Source: Glossina fuscipes (lineage: Eukaryota; Arthropoda; Insecta; Diptera; Glossinidae). Taken from it: a stretch of DNA of 64,000 nt. The stretch lies in assembly GCF_014805625.2 (NCBI RefSeq), contig NW_023998414.1, positions 19,141,280 through 19,205,279 on the forward strand, written 5' to 3'. Positions within the stretch are counted from its first letter, which is position 1; each line of letters starts with the position of its first letter. This document shows, piece after piece, positions 1 through 12,800 of the stretch. A model generated the notes under the pieces. It did no database searches. It saw only the letters and a program-made list of their open reading frames with translations, and was not told where the DNA came from. The translations under genes and the position numbers were made by a program.

Positions 1-260
1 TAACCAAGTATTGAAATTATAGCAGGGCAGGGTTCAACACCAGTACATGGCCTTTTATTTGAAAAAAATTGCAATTGTCGAAAGTAGAAATCTTGCAACC
101 TTGTGTAATATTTGTTGTTACATGCCCTCCATTTATTTCAATATGCAGCATTATTTAATTAAATCTAAAAATGTTTTTTCTGATTATTGCAAATATTGCG
201 ACAGTTATCAGTTTGTCTGCGATATTTTGCAATCTTAGTATTATGCAGTGAAATTTTGTT
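1..260. other. intergenic, nothing recognised
   Basis: AT-rich sequence at the window edge. No coding signal, RNA gene or clear repeat boundary is visible before the repeat that starts near 261. Confidence 0.5.
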
Positions 261-1205
261 TATACCTATCTACCTATCACCGAAGTATGAGAGGTAGATT
301 TGTTTTGTCAAAACGTTTGCAACGCCCAGACGGAAACTTCAAAGACCTGAATTGCCGTCCGTGTTTGGCCTCTGTGTAATGTGTGTTGTAAACTTTCTCT
401 TGGGTGCAAAAATAAAACTGTCAACTACGAATTTGGCAGGAACAATGGAAGTTTTCGCACGCAGGGTTGTACTGAAATTGGGTCAAATCGGTCGAAGGAC
501 ACGCCTGCTCTACCACATAATGTGAGCACACTTCTGGTTTTCAAGAGCAATAAAAAGTTTGGTTTTTTGCTCATTACTCATAAGCCACAGCAGACAAATG
601 TACAGAAATTTCAACGTGTATTCTATAGGCAATACTGTAGTACGTCTACAGAAATGGAAAAAATCGCCCACACCTAGTCAGTTTTATAAAGTGTCACAAT
701 ATGATTTTTTTTAAAACGGTTGTAACGCACTGAAACAAACTTCAAAAACTTCATGAAATTTTTAAATTATTGGTCAGTTTCAAATTCGGATTACACCTAA
801 GCATATCCCTGTCCCTTCATATGTCCGTCTGCGCAACTTTGTGTGTGTAGTATCTCTGATAATTATTCTCCCGTTCTCAAAAAAAAAGATATCGCCTACA
901 AACTTGCAAAACATTTTGAAAAGGACCTAAACTTTTCAGAGAACACGCATATATCGCGTACATGTCTACGTAGCAAAAATTGCGAACATCTTTGCCTTCC
1001 GTATTTTCTGCTTGTTATTCATAAAGAACAACACTTACATATTTCCTACAAATTTCCACTTTTAATCTGAAAATACAAAAAAATTGGGCGCGCCCATCCA
1101 ATACTATAGAGTATGAACATTATGTTGCTTTCCTTGTTTTTAGGATCACCGTAATGCCTATAAAAGATTCGATCAGGACCAAATATAATTTTCTTACTTG
1201 TTCTA
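261..1205 (+). repeat. family A interspersed repeat, dimeric copy
   Basis: The copy opens with 'tatacctatc...caccgaag' and then has the family signature 'aaacgtttgcaacgcccag', followed by 'ggaaacttcaaagacc', a 'ccgtccgt' block and 'gtgttgtaaac'. From about 715 a second, diverged monomer repeats the same order (acggttgtaacgc, aaacttcaaaaac, gtccgtctgcgcaac). The 3' end reads 'gattcgatcaggacc...ttacttgtt'. It has no coding capacity. It matches the copy at 13002-13920 along its full length, and single or partial copies occur throughout the window. Confidence 0.75.
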
Positions 1206-2900
1206 TTTATCTCTTACTTTTCATACGGACTTCTCTTCTACAAGAGTATTAACAACTTTGCCATTTCGTTTGCATTTCTCAGAAATCAAAGCTTATCAAT
1301 GAAAAATATTTCTCTATCGCTTATATGGAACTCTTACGTAGTTAATGCGAAAACGTAATATATCTTAAGAATGACTCTTGGAGTCACCACTTATCTGGCT
1401 AAATCAGCCGCCAATTAATTTCAATTCTTTGAAACTACAGTGAGTCTCATTAATTTTCCTTTTTTTTGCATATAGAGAAGAATGCGAAGAAGAAAAACAT
1501 CATATTATTAAAAATTAATATAAGATGGGGGATGGGATTACCTTTTTACCTAATAACGTTACTTACACGTTTTGACATATTTTGTACAATTTTTCTTGTG
1601 CAGAAAACAGGGATCTCCATTTTTCTTGTAGTCTGTTTTTCACATATTGGAGCGAAGAGATTGGGCGTTTTTGCACATGGCACTTCTCATATATTCGATC
1701 GGGTTCGTGCCTCGTGATTGGCAAAGGGGGTGAAGCACTTTGCGACAGTTATATAAGAGCCATTCTTGAATTAAGCCGGACTTATGCATTAGATCGTTAT
1801 CTAGGTAAAATTTAAATGTTTCCAAAATACCATTGTTTGTCCATACTTTCTTTCAAATTTTCCTTCAATATCCTTATATTACCCTCCTTGTTTAGAATGC
1901 CATCCGTAAGCACATGGCCGTTGCAATGCTCGCCGTAAGCTGTTGGACGAAGCTAAGACTAGAGTTTGCGAGAAAACGCCTAATTCTTAGTGGAACGACT
2001 GCATTTTCAAAACGATCTTACCGGCAGCAGCTTCGAAAATTTTCGCCCATGTCACCATTTTTGCGAACTATATAGAGTGTTCACTGCAGACATTAAGCAA
2101 GCCGACATGCTTAAATCGATTAAGAACTGGTTCAAGAATCCATATACTTTGTAGGGTCACTTTGATAGAATGAATGAGCCTATATCCTTGGGTAGAAGAC
2201 GTAAAAAGACGTGCTGGGATTATTCAGATAATCCAAGTATCCAACAGAACTTATTGTTCCACTACCACGGATGCACTTGCAAAGTACATATGACAACATA
2301 TACTTCAAAGAGGTCAACTATCCCTGCAGTTAATAGGCAGACAAATCAATGCACTGCTACGCTCCGAAATCGATATCATATCTATATATTTATAGTGGCA
2401 CTCATTTATTTTTGTCGTATATACTAAAGATTAGACTCTATTACAATAAAATGATGATAACGCTTCTATGGTGCGAGAACCACGCAGATAGTATTAAACG
2501 GTCCAAGTTTAGCAGGGTAACTCGGTGGACGAATTCTCATCATAAAGTACCAGAGATTGGGGCTCACTTCAATATAATTTAGTTTTCCTTTGAAAATTTC
2601 TACATTCTCGCTTGATGATCTACTTGCTTGCTCGACTGCTAATAAAGATTAAAGGATTAATTTCTTAACTTTGAATAAGATCTAACTTCCACAAATTAAA
2701 AAGCTTATGAAGAGCAAAATTAATGGACAGATATGATAAAAGCCATCATTGCATTCTTTCAAAAACCGATAGAGTGGAACAATTTGCCAAAACAACTCAT
2801 TGTCACCGAATATGTCCCCCAGTGCAAGATACTAGTTATTACTGATATAAATCAGTCGCCAGAAAGTATGTTACAAAAGAAGTAGACATGCAACATTTTC
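1206..2900. other. intergenic, no supported gene
   Basis: The open frames here are short and do not resemble any family I know. Part of 1900-2170 carries decayed relatives of the family A repeat in minus orientation, such as 'cagacattaagcaagccgacatgcttaaatcgatt' split over several lines. I see nothing else. Confidence 0.4.
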
Positions 2901-2904
2901 ATTA

Positions 2905-3005
2905 CCTTACCCGGATTTGAACTCATGCCAATTTAAAATGAAAATCTAGAATAATTTTTTCTGCATTAGTGTTCGTTTTGTACGCTCTGAACTACGCACT
3001 CATTT
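2905..3005 (-). repeat. possible tRNA-derived fragment (decayed SINE)
   Basis: The minus strand carries a B-box-like 'gagttcaaatcc' about 60 nt after an A-box-like 'gcgtagttcagagcgt'. The arrangement is tRNA-like, but no cloverleaf can be drawn, so this is at best a decayed tRNA-derived repeat. Confidence 0.3.
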
Positions 3006-3539
3006 TGAGGGACCTTCTTCTTGCGTGGAGCATGTTCTTAGTTCTTAGTAGACTATTTTGCAGCTTGGAAGCATGAACTATTTGGACTATTTGAACTAAT
3101 TCATTATATATGATGCGCATTTATGAAATACTTACCGATACATGCGATGAGACAAGTCCTGTTTTCATTATAGTACGAATGAGTACAACAAAAATGGTTA
3201 AAAAAAATTCATTGCTAATAACTGTTATTCAATCATGCTTAGCCCAACTATCCATGAAATTTTCGCTCATGAATGTACATGAAGATCACTATTGGCTGCA
3301 TACTGATGCACCTTGACTGACTACTGATGACGACAAAGCAAAAAATTAAAATCTCTTAAGTAAAAAGTTTTCAGTTATGTTATTTTTATATTGGATTGTT
3401 CGAGCTGCCTTAATCTTCAACTTTTTTCCTTTTCTTAATATCGGTAATCGTTCAGGAGAGACAACTTATAGTTATAACACATAACGTGATGTTTTAGCAA
3501 AAATTGAGAAAAAAGGAGATCGGTAAATCTTTGTCGACG

Positions 3540-3640
3540 GCGCATTCACTATAACTACAATCATATATGCTCTGCCACAATAAGACTTGAACCCACGAAC
3601 ACGATATGGGGACATAGCTATATTAGTCTTTGAGTATATT
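3540..3640 (-). repeat. decayed tRNA-derived SINE fragment
   Basis: The minus strand reads 'cgtgggttcaagtctta' followed by 'tgtggcagag'. This parallels the B box and the following 'tgcggtagag' of the full-length SINEs at 55791 and 58853. The A-box half is not recognisable. Confidence 0.45.
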
Positions 3641-3902
3641 GAGTAAATATTAAACATGGCTTCTGTTGGTGTCACGGTTACGTTTATGAAATACAATATC
3701 TTTTATCGAGAACTATCACAAATTCCAGATCCAACAGGCATATATTGAAATATATTTTGTCCAAACACTACTTCCAAATTTTGTATTAAAACAATGTATA
3801 AATTCATTCCTTTTTTTGTATCGCTCTAGCAAAGGTCATATTCTTAAGATATGGCTTAGATAGAAATAAAGATTCAAAAGTACGTTTATAAATTTTTATA
3901 TA

Positions 3903-3908
3903 TTTATT
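3903..3908 (-). terminator. poly(A) signal of RCL1
   Basis: AATAAA on the minus strand lies about 20 nt past the RCL1 stop codon, so the 3' UTR would be very short. Confidence 0.6.
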
Positions 3909-3927
3909 CCAACTCTACAAAACCATG

Positions 3928-5153
3928 TTAAATCACGCGTCTACTGATATTGCAATAACCAATGCCAACACAAGTCAATAAAACTTTCTGCGCTCCAGGC
4001 GGAAGGCTGTCGTCCTCGCCCTCGTCCTCGTCCTCGGGCTCGGGATTTTCCAATTTAAAAGTGATCGAAAAAAAATCCCTTAAATGGCGCAGAAAATGAA
4101 CAGTATACGACGACAAAGGACCTAATATTGAAAATAATTGTATAGCTTACTGAAGTCCTCCTGTGTCATAAATGCAAACGTACCTGTCATAAATTTCGAA
4201 ACATGTTTCTGACCTAAACTCATAAAAAGAGCCACCAACCATTGATATGTAGAATCACAGCATCCGCCCCGGTATATTTCATCAAGCAAACGCATAGCTG
4301 CTTTTTCGCCAATATCTTCTGGTGTAGATGGTTCTTTTCCAACTTCTCCTTTTATATGAGAATTAGCTTGAGCCATAAAACAAACACCTTCTGTAGTTTC
4401 GGCATGTAAACATATGCCATAACCGGGTACATTGCCGGACATTTTACCATGACTTGCATCAGCATATATATAAACATCGGGCAAAAATTTTAACATAACT
4501 CCTTTAGCAGTTTCAATTGCGCGATTACCAAGGGAAGGTGACACTTTGCAAACATAAGCAGTGCCTCGTATTCGCTTCACCATGCCTTGTTGTGTAAATT
4601 GAATAGAACGTAAAGTTTTGCGAATAGGGCACTTAAACACGACAATGCCACCGCCCAAAGGCGACAATCCCCTCTTTATAATTTTTAATTCCAGTCCTTC
4701 ATCGACAGTTAAAAAACGTTTTAAAACTGTTAAAGCGCCAACTTTAATATGATCTACAGATGGCGAATCGCTACTCTCAGTTACACCGCTTAATTTGACG
4801 TTTAGCGGAAACTTACAAAATGGACCCAGAGCTATGAGAACATCTAAATAATATCCAATACCACGTTGCACGCAACATTCATGATCTATTTGACCGCCAT
4901 GCAGTAGGCCTGGCATAAACATAATAGCGGTGCCAGCAGGATTTATTTCAATTTTTGTGCCATTTGTCAATTTATCCAACAAGCGTATCAAGTTAATCTC
5001 ATATTCTCGAAGTCCAAACGCTTCGTCACTTTTCGAACGAATATCAACAATTTTTACGGGCTTTGCACTTAAAACACTAAGCAATAACCGTTGCTTCAGA
5101 AAATTGCTTCCACAATATTTTAAAAAATTGTTTTCAACTATCGTAGTAGACAT
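3928..5153 (-). CDS. RCL1: RNA 3'-terminal phosphate cyclase-like protein RCL1
   Basis: Nucleolar U3 snoRNP-associated protein needed for early 18S pre-rRNA cleavages together with Bms1. Two exons: 5153-4184 and 4121-3928, with a 62-nt GT-AG intron, giving 387 aa (about 373 in humans). The whole length follows the family: N-terminal 'GSNFLKQRLLLS', 'IRLLDKLTNGT', 'RGIGYYLDVLIALGPF', 'LLDEIYRGGCCDSTYQ', and exon 2 ending 'VLLTCVGIGYCNIS'. Without the intron the frame would stop at 4122, so splicing is required. As in other RCL1 proteins, the catalytic histidine region of true RNA cyclases is replaced ('GPLSSYTVHFLRHL'), so no cyclase activity is expected. An acidic tract (EPEDEDEGEDD), encoded by a short repeat of ctcgtc units, sits near the C terminus and is longer than in human RCL1. 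Confidence 0.96.
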
Positions 5154-6040
5154 GTTTACTTTTTAGACAAACTTTTCGCATAGATTTACTCAGAGCGTTA
5201 ATGCAATCTACAGCACGTTGTTTATACAAAGATTGGAATATAAAAAATAAACAATCTAATTCTTCTTCTTTTTCTTAAGTGATGTCTAGCAAGCCGATGC
5301 CCAAAATACTCGACTCTCACCAATGTATAAATAATTTTGATTTACTTGTTATCAACTTTTCTACTACTTTCTTTTATTTTTGCCAATTTTTAATTTTTTA
5401 TTTAAGTTTTCTTACATTCTTGTACTTTATCCATTACTTAAAAAAAAACTAAAAATGATAAAGAATCACAAGTGTGCCAATGTCTATTTATAAATGATCC
5501 TTACAAATACCATTTGGTACTTGTAAGGATTGCGGCATGGGAGAATCGGTCGAGCGTCTCATTCTTAAATGAAAAAAAATTTAATCTGATTAAACGACAA
5601 CCTTTACAAATTTTTAGCATACATAACAACCTTTATTGAATTTTCCGCGTCGGCAATAATGCTCATCTCAAACAGCTGACTTTGTTTATCAAAATTGCTG
5701 GATTTTCATTTTTATTCAATTCATCCATTTTAAATATTGCTAATAATGTGTGCTCCGTGCTCCTGTGTATTCCTCCTTTGTGTATCTGACATTCTAAATC
5801 AGTCAAAACTTGTAACCAAATTTTTGGAATTAACTCCAGAACACACAGTACTTAACTGATAATCGCACACATCTATCTCCTGATCATTAATTCTTTCCAA
5901 ACATCATCCATACTGCCGTCATCGCTAAAGATCAACAAATAAACCCCATCAGACTGCTGAATCTTTGATCTTATAGTCAGCAGCCCTTTAGTGTTAGAGA
6001 ATAGAAAAATTATTTATTTAGAAACTAAACAAGTACTGCA
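5154..6040. other. intergenic, no supported gene
   Basis: This upstream flank of RCL1 presumably holds its promoter and 5' UTR. I see no TATA box that I would trust and no coding signal. Confidence 0.4.
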
Positions 6041-6047
6041 TTAGAGA

Positions 6048-6330
6048 TTGCAGTTTGATAGCATTAGAGGAGGTCGTGATTGGTTGAATTTTTTTGTTTA
6101 CATTTCGTATAAGTTGCAATTTGATAGCATCGTGATAGTTTGTATTTTTGTTGTTGCAATGTTTGCTTACATTTGTGATTGGACAAATGTTGAATTTCCG
6201 ATTTCGTTTACTTCGTGATGCACATGTGGAAGATTACCGTGATTTTGTTATTGCATTTTGCATTTGAAATGGCATCTTATATAAATGCAGGACATTTCGC
6301 AATCCGTTATTGCAACAAGTCAATAGTTTA
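6048..6330 (+). promoter_or_regulatory. diverged direct repeats followed by a TATA-like box
   Basis: Two diverged units about 65 nt apart both carry 'ttgca(g/a)tttgatagcat' (near 6048 and 6113) and 'gtttacattt'/'gcttacattt', and 'gtgattgg' recurs at about 6076 and 6175. They are followed by TATATAAATGC at about 6277. A 60-codon open frame of no known family starts at 6397. It could be a promoter of a small gene or the LTR of an old element; neither is proven. Confidence 0.3.
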
Positions 6331-7009
6331 AAAAATAGAACATACAGTTAAATCTCTTGCATGCACATTAATAGGGCATAAAATAAATAAAACAAAATGT
6401 TACTTCGCTCAAAAACCCAACTTGATGCTACGATTTTAGTTGAAACTTTGTTTTGTAATTTGAAGTATACTCTAAAGTGCTCATCTGTAATGGAAAGATT
6501 AATAAATTGCAAAATGTTTCGTCACGTGTGTATATTGCAATTACACACAGAAAAGTATGATATATGCATAATTTTATAAAATGATCAAAATTTCATATAA
6601 ATTGTGAATCGAAAAGCATCTCGTGTAAATTATTCGCAAAAGTCCCAGCCTTCTAAATTGCATTTAAATGCAATTGTATATAAAAATCGGAAAAATTCAT
6701 TACAGTCATGTATCATGTATCATTTATGAATCTTTTGTCAGGCTGGCCAATAAGGTTAAATAGATTTAGTAACGTTTTCTCAGAAATGCGAAATTCGAGA
6801 ACCTACTGGATAAGTTAATGGAATTCACACCCAAATTATAATGCGGATGGTGGCATTGTTATCACTTTCCGGTTACATATCTCCTCCCGATTCGTCCATT
6901 TGAAAGTCTATCGATTTGGGTGAACTTCGTGTTGGATTGGTCTTGAACAGCGAGCTGCGCTAAAAATGCAGAGCGTCTAAGTTCGCCCTTTATTTCGCTT
7001 GATTTTGTT

Positions 7010-7373
7010 GCAAAGAATATATTGGGAAAAGGACAGGACAGTTAACGCGTTGTCGCAGTTTACGTGGTGCTGTAGGCGTGTCCTTTGACCAATTTGAAGT
7101 CATCTTTAGTGCCAATCTACGCGCAACAACAGACAATTGTTCCTCCCAATTTGCATGTCGATAGCTTCATTTTTATGGCCAGAAGAAAGTTTACAGCAAA
7201 CATTGCACAGACGGACTACCGGACAGATGGATAGGCGGGTATGCTTAAATCAATTCAAAATGTGATCCTGATCAAAAATATATATACTTTGGGAAGTCTT
7301 TGAAGTCTCCTTCTGCGGCATTGCAAACGTTTTGACAAAATGAATTTACCCCTCACCCTTCGGTGATGTGTAT
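7010..7373 (-). repeat. family A repeat, single-monomer copy
   Basis: The reverse complement opens 'tacacatcaccgaagggtg' and then has 'ttttgtcaaaacgtttgcaa', 'tatatatttttgatcagg', 'gattttgaattgatttaagc' and a 'gccataaaaatgaagctatc' block, in the same order as the first half of the copy at 261. Confidence 0.75.
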
Positions 7374-8271
7374 GAAAATAAAGTAAAATAGCGCCGCTAA
7401 AGCCACTGAAACTCGTTCAAAACAACCGAAATGATATTACATTTTTGCAGGCTTCATTTGAGACTTCGCACTTATTAAAAATAATGCAAATTTTTTGTTG
7501 TTTGGTAGTTTAAGACGACGTATACGCGCCAGTTCCGGCACTTATTGATCAATTGTTAAGACTTAATACATTAAGTCTAAAAAATAAAAATTCGTTTTTT
7601 TTTTTTGGACTCTTTGGAGTCTTTTACACAAAATCGTGGTAGGTAGAGCAGGGTGTACAATAGCCCCTGCGCGCATATTTCCTGACTGTCAACGTCTATG
7701 TAGTGGAGTTGTTGGGTAAGAACCGATTACCGAACTAGTTAGCTAATGTCACAATGATAGGTACGTTTATCCATTACAACCCCCGACCGTGTGGACTTTT
7801 GGTACTACTTTCGGGCTCGTTACATTGAAATATCAGACTTTGATGACTAGATGAGATTCTTTTAGTTGTCAAACTTGTACGGTGGCAAAATACTACTTTA
7901 CAATTTAAAAATTTATTTAAAAAATTTTGAATTTTCCAATTATAATTAATTGCTTTACATATACTCTTTATTTCTCTTAAAAATATTTAATTACGTTTAT
8001 ATGCAAATTATAAATACACACACACATGTTGATAAATGTTAAGTATCTTGAGAATAAAATCTAATACGTAAATCCATATGTGTACAAAAATGTATTTATG
8101 TACATGGAGAACAAAATTTTAAATTAAAAATGTACAATACAAAATTTAATTTTCCTTAATTTAAATACAATTTTTTAAAGCTCAATTTATTTATTATTTT
8201 TATTTTATTCCTTTTTTAGCCTTCAAAATTTAATTTAATTAAATAATTTAATAAGATTTATATATATATAC

Positions 8272-8319
<48 letters not shown>

Positions 8320-9137
8320 TATATACATATTCATATTGATTTATTTATTCACATATTCATCGTTATGCTACAGAGGATGCCGATTTCATAAGCCTCTTTC
8401 AAATATGATTAATACAATCTAAATTCAGATTGTAGAGTTTACCGTTAACATTACCGAATCTCACGTGTGGCATTTTTCGATTTTTTTCTCAAAAACTTTC
8501 GTGTAATTCGCCATGGAAAAGTAATGAGTCCAGTATTGTCAACATTTCAATTTTAATAAGTTTCATCTATCCATTACCGAGCATGCACTGAAAGAGGACA
8601 TTCTTGTCTAACGTTGATGTTTCAAATACCGTTCGTCAAACTATGAAGTATGATCTTGAAGCAGAGCTTAATTTTGCTTTGCTTACGTTTTCTAAATTAT
8701 TTTTTATACTTAAGTTTACTCAATTTATTTTATTGAATTGACTTAGAAGCTTCGCATCTCCATACGCATTTAATTCCAACTATCAGGCAAACAATACATT
8801 TTAGGAACATTAGAATCAAAATCATACTATCCTAATCCCTTTAATTAGCTGTTTATCTCACTGCAACACATTGGGCCGTTACTTGTCACTTCTAATTTGT
8901 CGCTTATCACTTGCCACTCCGTTTAAATTAATAGGGAATGTGAGACTACCATAAACCATAATTGCTAAAATGAATGCATGATTTTCTTCGTTTTTTTCTT
9001 GTTCATCTTGTTCAGCAATTTTAAACGCGCATATATATCTATCTGAATTTATGCAGATTTGTTTTGTTTTGAACTCTTAAAAAATTGCATTTCAAATTTG
9101 AAAACTTTGATCTCTGATCACAAAATCGATTATATAG
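7374..9137. other. intergenic, AT-rich, with a (TA)n tract
   Basis: No coding signal. A (TA)n tract interrupted by 'cata' runs from about 8258 to 8319. The rest is AT-rich single-copy-looking sequence. Confidence 0.5.
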
Positions 9138-9478
9138 GAGTAACAAATTTTGACAAACATATTATGTAGAGGAAATATCATATTACAAAATTGACACATT
9201 TACAAATATATTAAAAAAAACAAGCTATAAGAGGTTATATAATATATGCGGAAAATATATAGATTTGAAAAGATATTTTATATATAGCTATCTTAACTGC
9301 TAAGAGCAACAAATTTCGACAAACATATTACATAGGAAGATATACATATAACAAGATTAACATGTTTACAAATATATTTTAAAAAAAATAAAAATAAAAA
9401 AAATAAAGCGTTATAGAATATATATGAAAAATATATAGATTTGAAAATATATTTTATTGAGTTATCTTAACTACAAAA
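9138..9478. repeat. tandem duplication, two diverged copies of about 166-175 bp
   Basis: Copy 1 (9138-9303) and copy 2 (9304 to about 9478) share in order 'gag(t/c)aacaaatt', 'gacaaacatatta', 'tttacaaatatatt', 'aaaatatatagatttgaaaa' and 'ttatcttaact'. Copy 2 has an A-rich insertion in the middle. The pair lies 390-730 nt downstream of the RETREG stop codon, so it may be in that gene's 3' UTR. Confidence 0.8.
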
Positions 9479-9869
9479 GAGCGTAAACGGGCATGCGCGC
9501 TCGCGACATGTTTTAAAAGATATAAAATTAAATTATTTTATTCAGACTCTTATATTATCGTTTGTAGATCGTTTAAATTTCAGGATGAGCATCAATTCAA
9601 AAAAAAGATTGAATTTTATGAGAGGATTTGCTTGTGTGTTTGTTTCTCGTTTTCTTTTTTTTTTTTCTTTATAGTTCGCAGTGAAATGTAAAGCGGATTT
9701 TTAAGACCCTTTTTGGAATTAAGATGAAGATATGTATTATTATATTCAACTCCTCTATTGCCTGATCTGAACGATGATATATATATATAATAAAAGTTTG
9801 TTATGTAAAAATGTTTTGGTTTACAACCTTAATTTAAATACATTGAGAGCATTAACGCATTTTCAAGAA

Positions 9870-12800
9870 TTATTTAATATCTTCATTCTCTAGTATCTCG
9901 AAATCGCTTTCATCAGAAGAATCTAAAGCAGTGACTAAACGCTTATTAGAAGATGAAGGCATTGCTTCTGCTGTTGCAAGCGATGGGTTAGCACCCAAAA
10001 TACCTTGAACCAGCCCCGATACCAAATTGGGTATTAATTTACTGCTATTTACCAGTAGAGCTTGAGTTTGTGTTTTTAATGTTGTAGCTAACAGATCTGG
10101 AGAGGATTCAGGGTTAAAAATAATTTGCGGGCGGCCGTCGACCGATGTATGATCAGGAAAATGCAAGCCTTTCGCTAAGTTCTCTTCTGAAGAAGATGAT
10201 GTTGTTGATAGCGAAGAGTCCCGTTTAAAGTGACCGCTTTTAAATTCAATACTTTCATCTGTTTGCGGCGCACCGTGTTTATTTAATTTACTCTTTGTCG
10301 TTTTTATTAACGGAAGTAGATCGTCGTGTTCGTCGTCCGTGTCCGAATTATCATCGATTTCCGGTATTGTATCGGCTAATAATAATTCGGAAGGCACCTC
10401 ATCACTCTTGTCCTCTTCATTATCAATGTCTTCCGTAGCTGCTGTAATAGATGCTAAATCGCTTGCTCTTTCCAATACAAACAAATTCGATTCATTTACA
10501 TCTGGCATAAATTCATCTTCCATCTCATAATCCTGATTAATTTTCTCCGCCCAAAGGTAATCTACATTCAAACAATGATAACATTTTTTACATAAGCTAA
10601 AATAATTATATGTAATATATATGTATATATGTGTGTATGTATACCGTTTGGTTGAATTTTTATAATTTTAAAATGATATTTTGTCGATATAATCGCTGCC
10701 ATAACTAAGCCTGACAGTACTATTATTGAACCAGACACCAAATGACCCATTATGGCTAAAGAGCCCAGGCATCCCGTCGCTATAGCGCAGAATCTATTTG
10801 GCTTGCGTTGTCTCCATTCTGCCACACGTCTCATTAACTCGTGACAACTTTTCTCTAAATCTGGTGGAGGTACGATACGTAAATTGCACCGGGTTTTATA
10901 TAACCAGAAGCAAAAGAGCATCAAAAACATTAAGCCTATCGGGCGTATATGTAACCTGAAATGACAAAAAAAAAAAAAAACGTGTGATGAACATTTACGA
11001 AAGCAATCATAAAAATGAAGTGAACAGGTTCATATTATCGCTGCATTATTATCAGACTACTTGGCATTTTATATAACGTATGTGCATTTTGTAAATTCGT
11101 CTGCATTTAAAAGATAAGACAATTTGTAATCACGTTTTCTATCAGATTACCTACTGCAACTTTACAATACAGAAGTTTACTTCTACTTCAGCATTTGCTC
11201 ACGATTGTGAAAGATAAGCAAGAACTCATATATTACTAAAGTGCATGCAAAAGTTATTACGTCTTTTAACGGAGACGATCAAGTGTCGACTGCTTTTTTG
11301 AGGTTATGTCATAATATTTCTTCTAATTTTCGTACACGTCTCATCCTTTCAAAACTTTTAGGTCTTTTTTTTTGTTTTTTTTTTTTTTTTAATTTACCTT
11401 TACCGACTTCTCTTCCAATTCCCAATCGGATAAGACTAGTAGAGTAGCTGTACGCGCCTCGATGTCTTAAATTAAGGATAAAAACGTATCAGTTAAGTAT
11501 CCAATGGGAACAAATTTATCGAATGCCACGTGCCAATGTTGTGCTTGCAATTACGGGCCATTACCCAACAATCTATCAAATCTTTGACTTTGAGGCTGGT
11601 AAAAGGACATCCATCCATGCCATGAATTCCTTCATAGCCTTTTACATCAAAAGTCATGAAACTTTTCTTAAGTGAAACTTGTTAGCGAAAAGATGTGCCG
11701 TGAGCTAATTACAATTGCTGAGATCTTATCATTTTCAAGTTTCAAGTTTCTTTAAAATTACGTTATCAATTCTTTATTTTGCCAGTTTAAATTCATTATT
11801 ATTATTATTATTATTATTATTGTTATCAATTTCGCCAGAGAAACAAATTCAAAGACTAATTTCTTAAAGCACTAGCATCTAAGGCTATCGGCTTTTATCA
11901 AAAACTCTACCGCACTTGAGATTCGAACCCACGACCATTGAGTTGCTAGTTGAGATTCCTTACCTTCGGCGCGTCACTTAAAATTCCATCTTGGTTCTTT
12001 CCTTATTAATTATCATCTAAAACTCCAATTTTGACGAAATTGATCAAATGGTTCAGCCACTAATAATACAAAAAAGTTATGTGCATGCAGACGAAGGGCT
12101 GTATATAAATATGGTTTTCGGTTTAGAAGATTTCGGTACGTGATATGAAGAATATCATATGAGAATATATATAAACACGAACACACACACAATTAATTCC
12201 GATTTAGATGAAAGATTACCTGTTTTTTTTTTTTCCTAAAACATCTGACCCATGTTTATTGGCCACACTAGGCACTACCGATATTTTCTATCGTTTATCA
12301 AAAGTTGAATAAAACTGTTACTCTCCTTGATCTGAATACACTGTCTTTGTACATTTCACTATAATATAGATTACCTCAGAGGGTGTACAGAACATAGCTT
12401 TTAGAGTTTTGCATAGATCAAGTTATGTACCAAAGAAAGGCCATTTACTTAGAATCTTACTTTGCATTCTTCTGTTTCTAACCCATCACTTGGGGGATGT
12501 TCCCTACGGTGAAAAAAAATAAGGAGGTAGCGACCGCAGCCTTCTGGGTGTAGGCCAAATCGATAAGTATTATGTCTTCACCGAATGTGCGCTCAATATA
12601 GCTACGTTCAAGGAAAACTTCAACACACGATCCTAACCTGCTGGACTGTTATACCAACAACCGCAACGATATTGGGGCGGAAGTCGCAATTTGTAAAAAA
12701 TCATTCTACGTCGAGACACACTCAGCAAACGTTAGCAGTGTAGAAGTGAAATGTGTTACCATCTCCGGTAGATTTATCAATTGGTACTTCTTCTGCTCAA

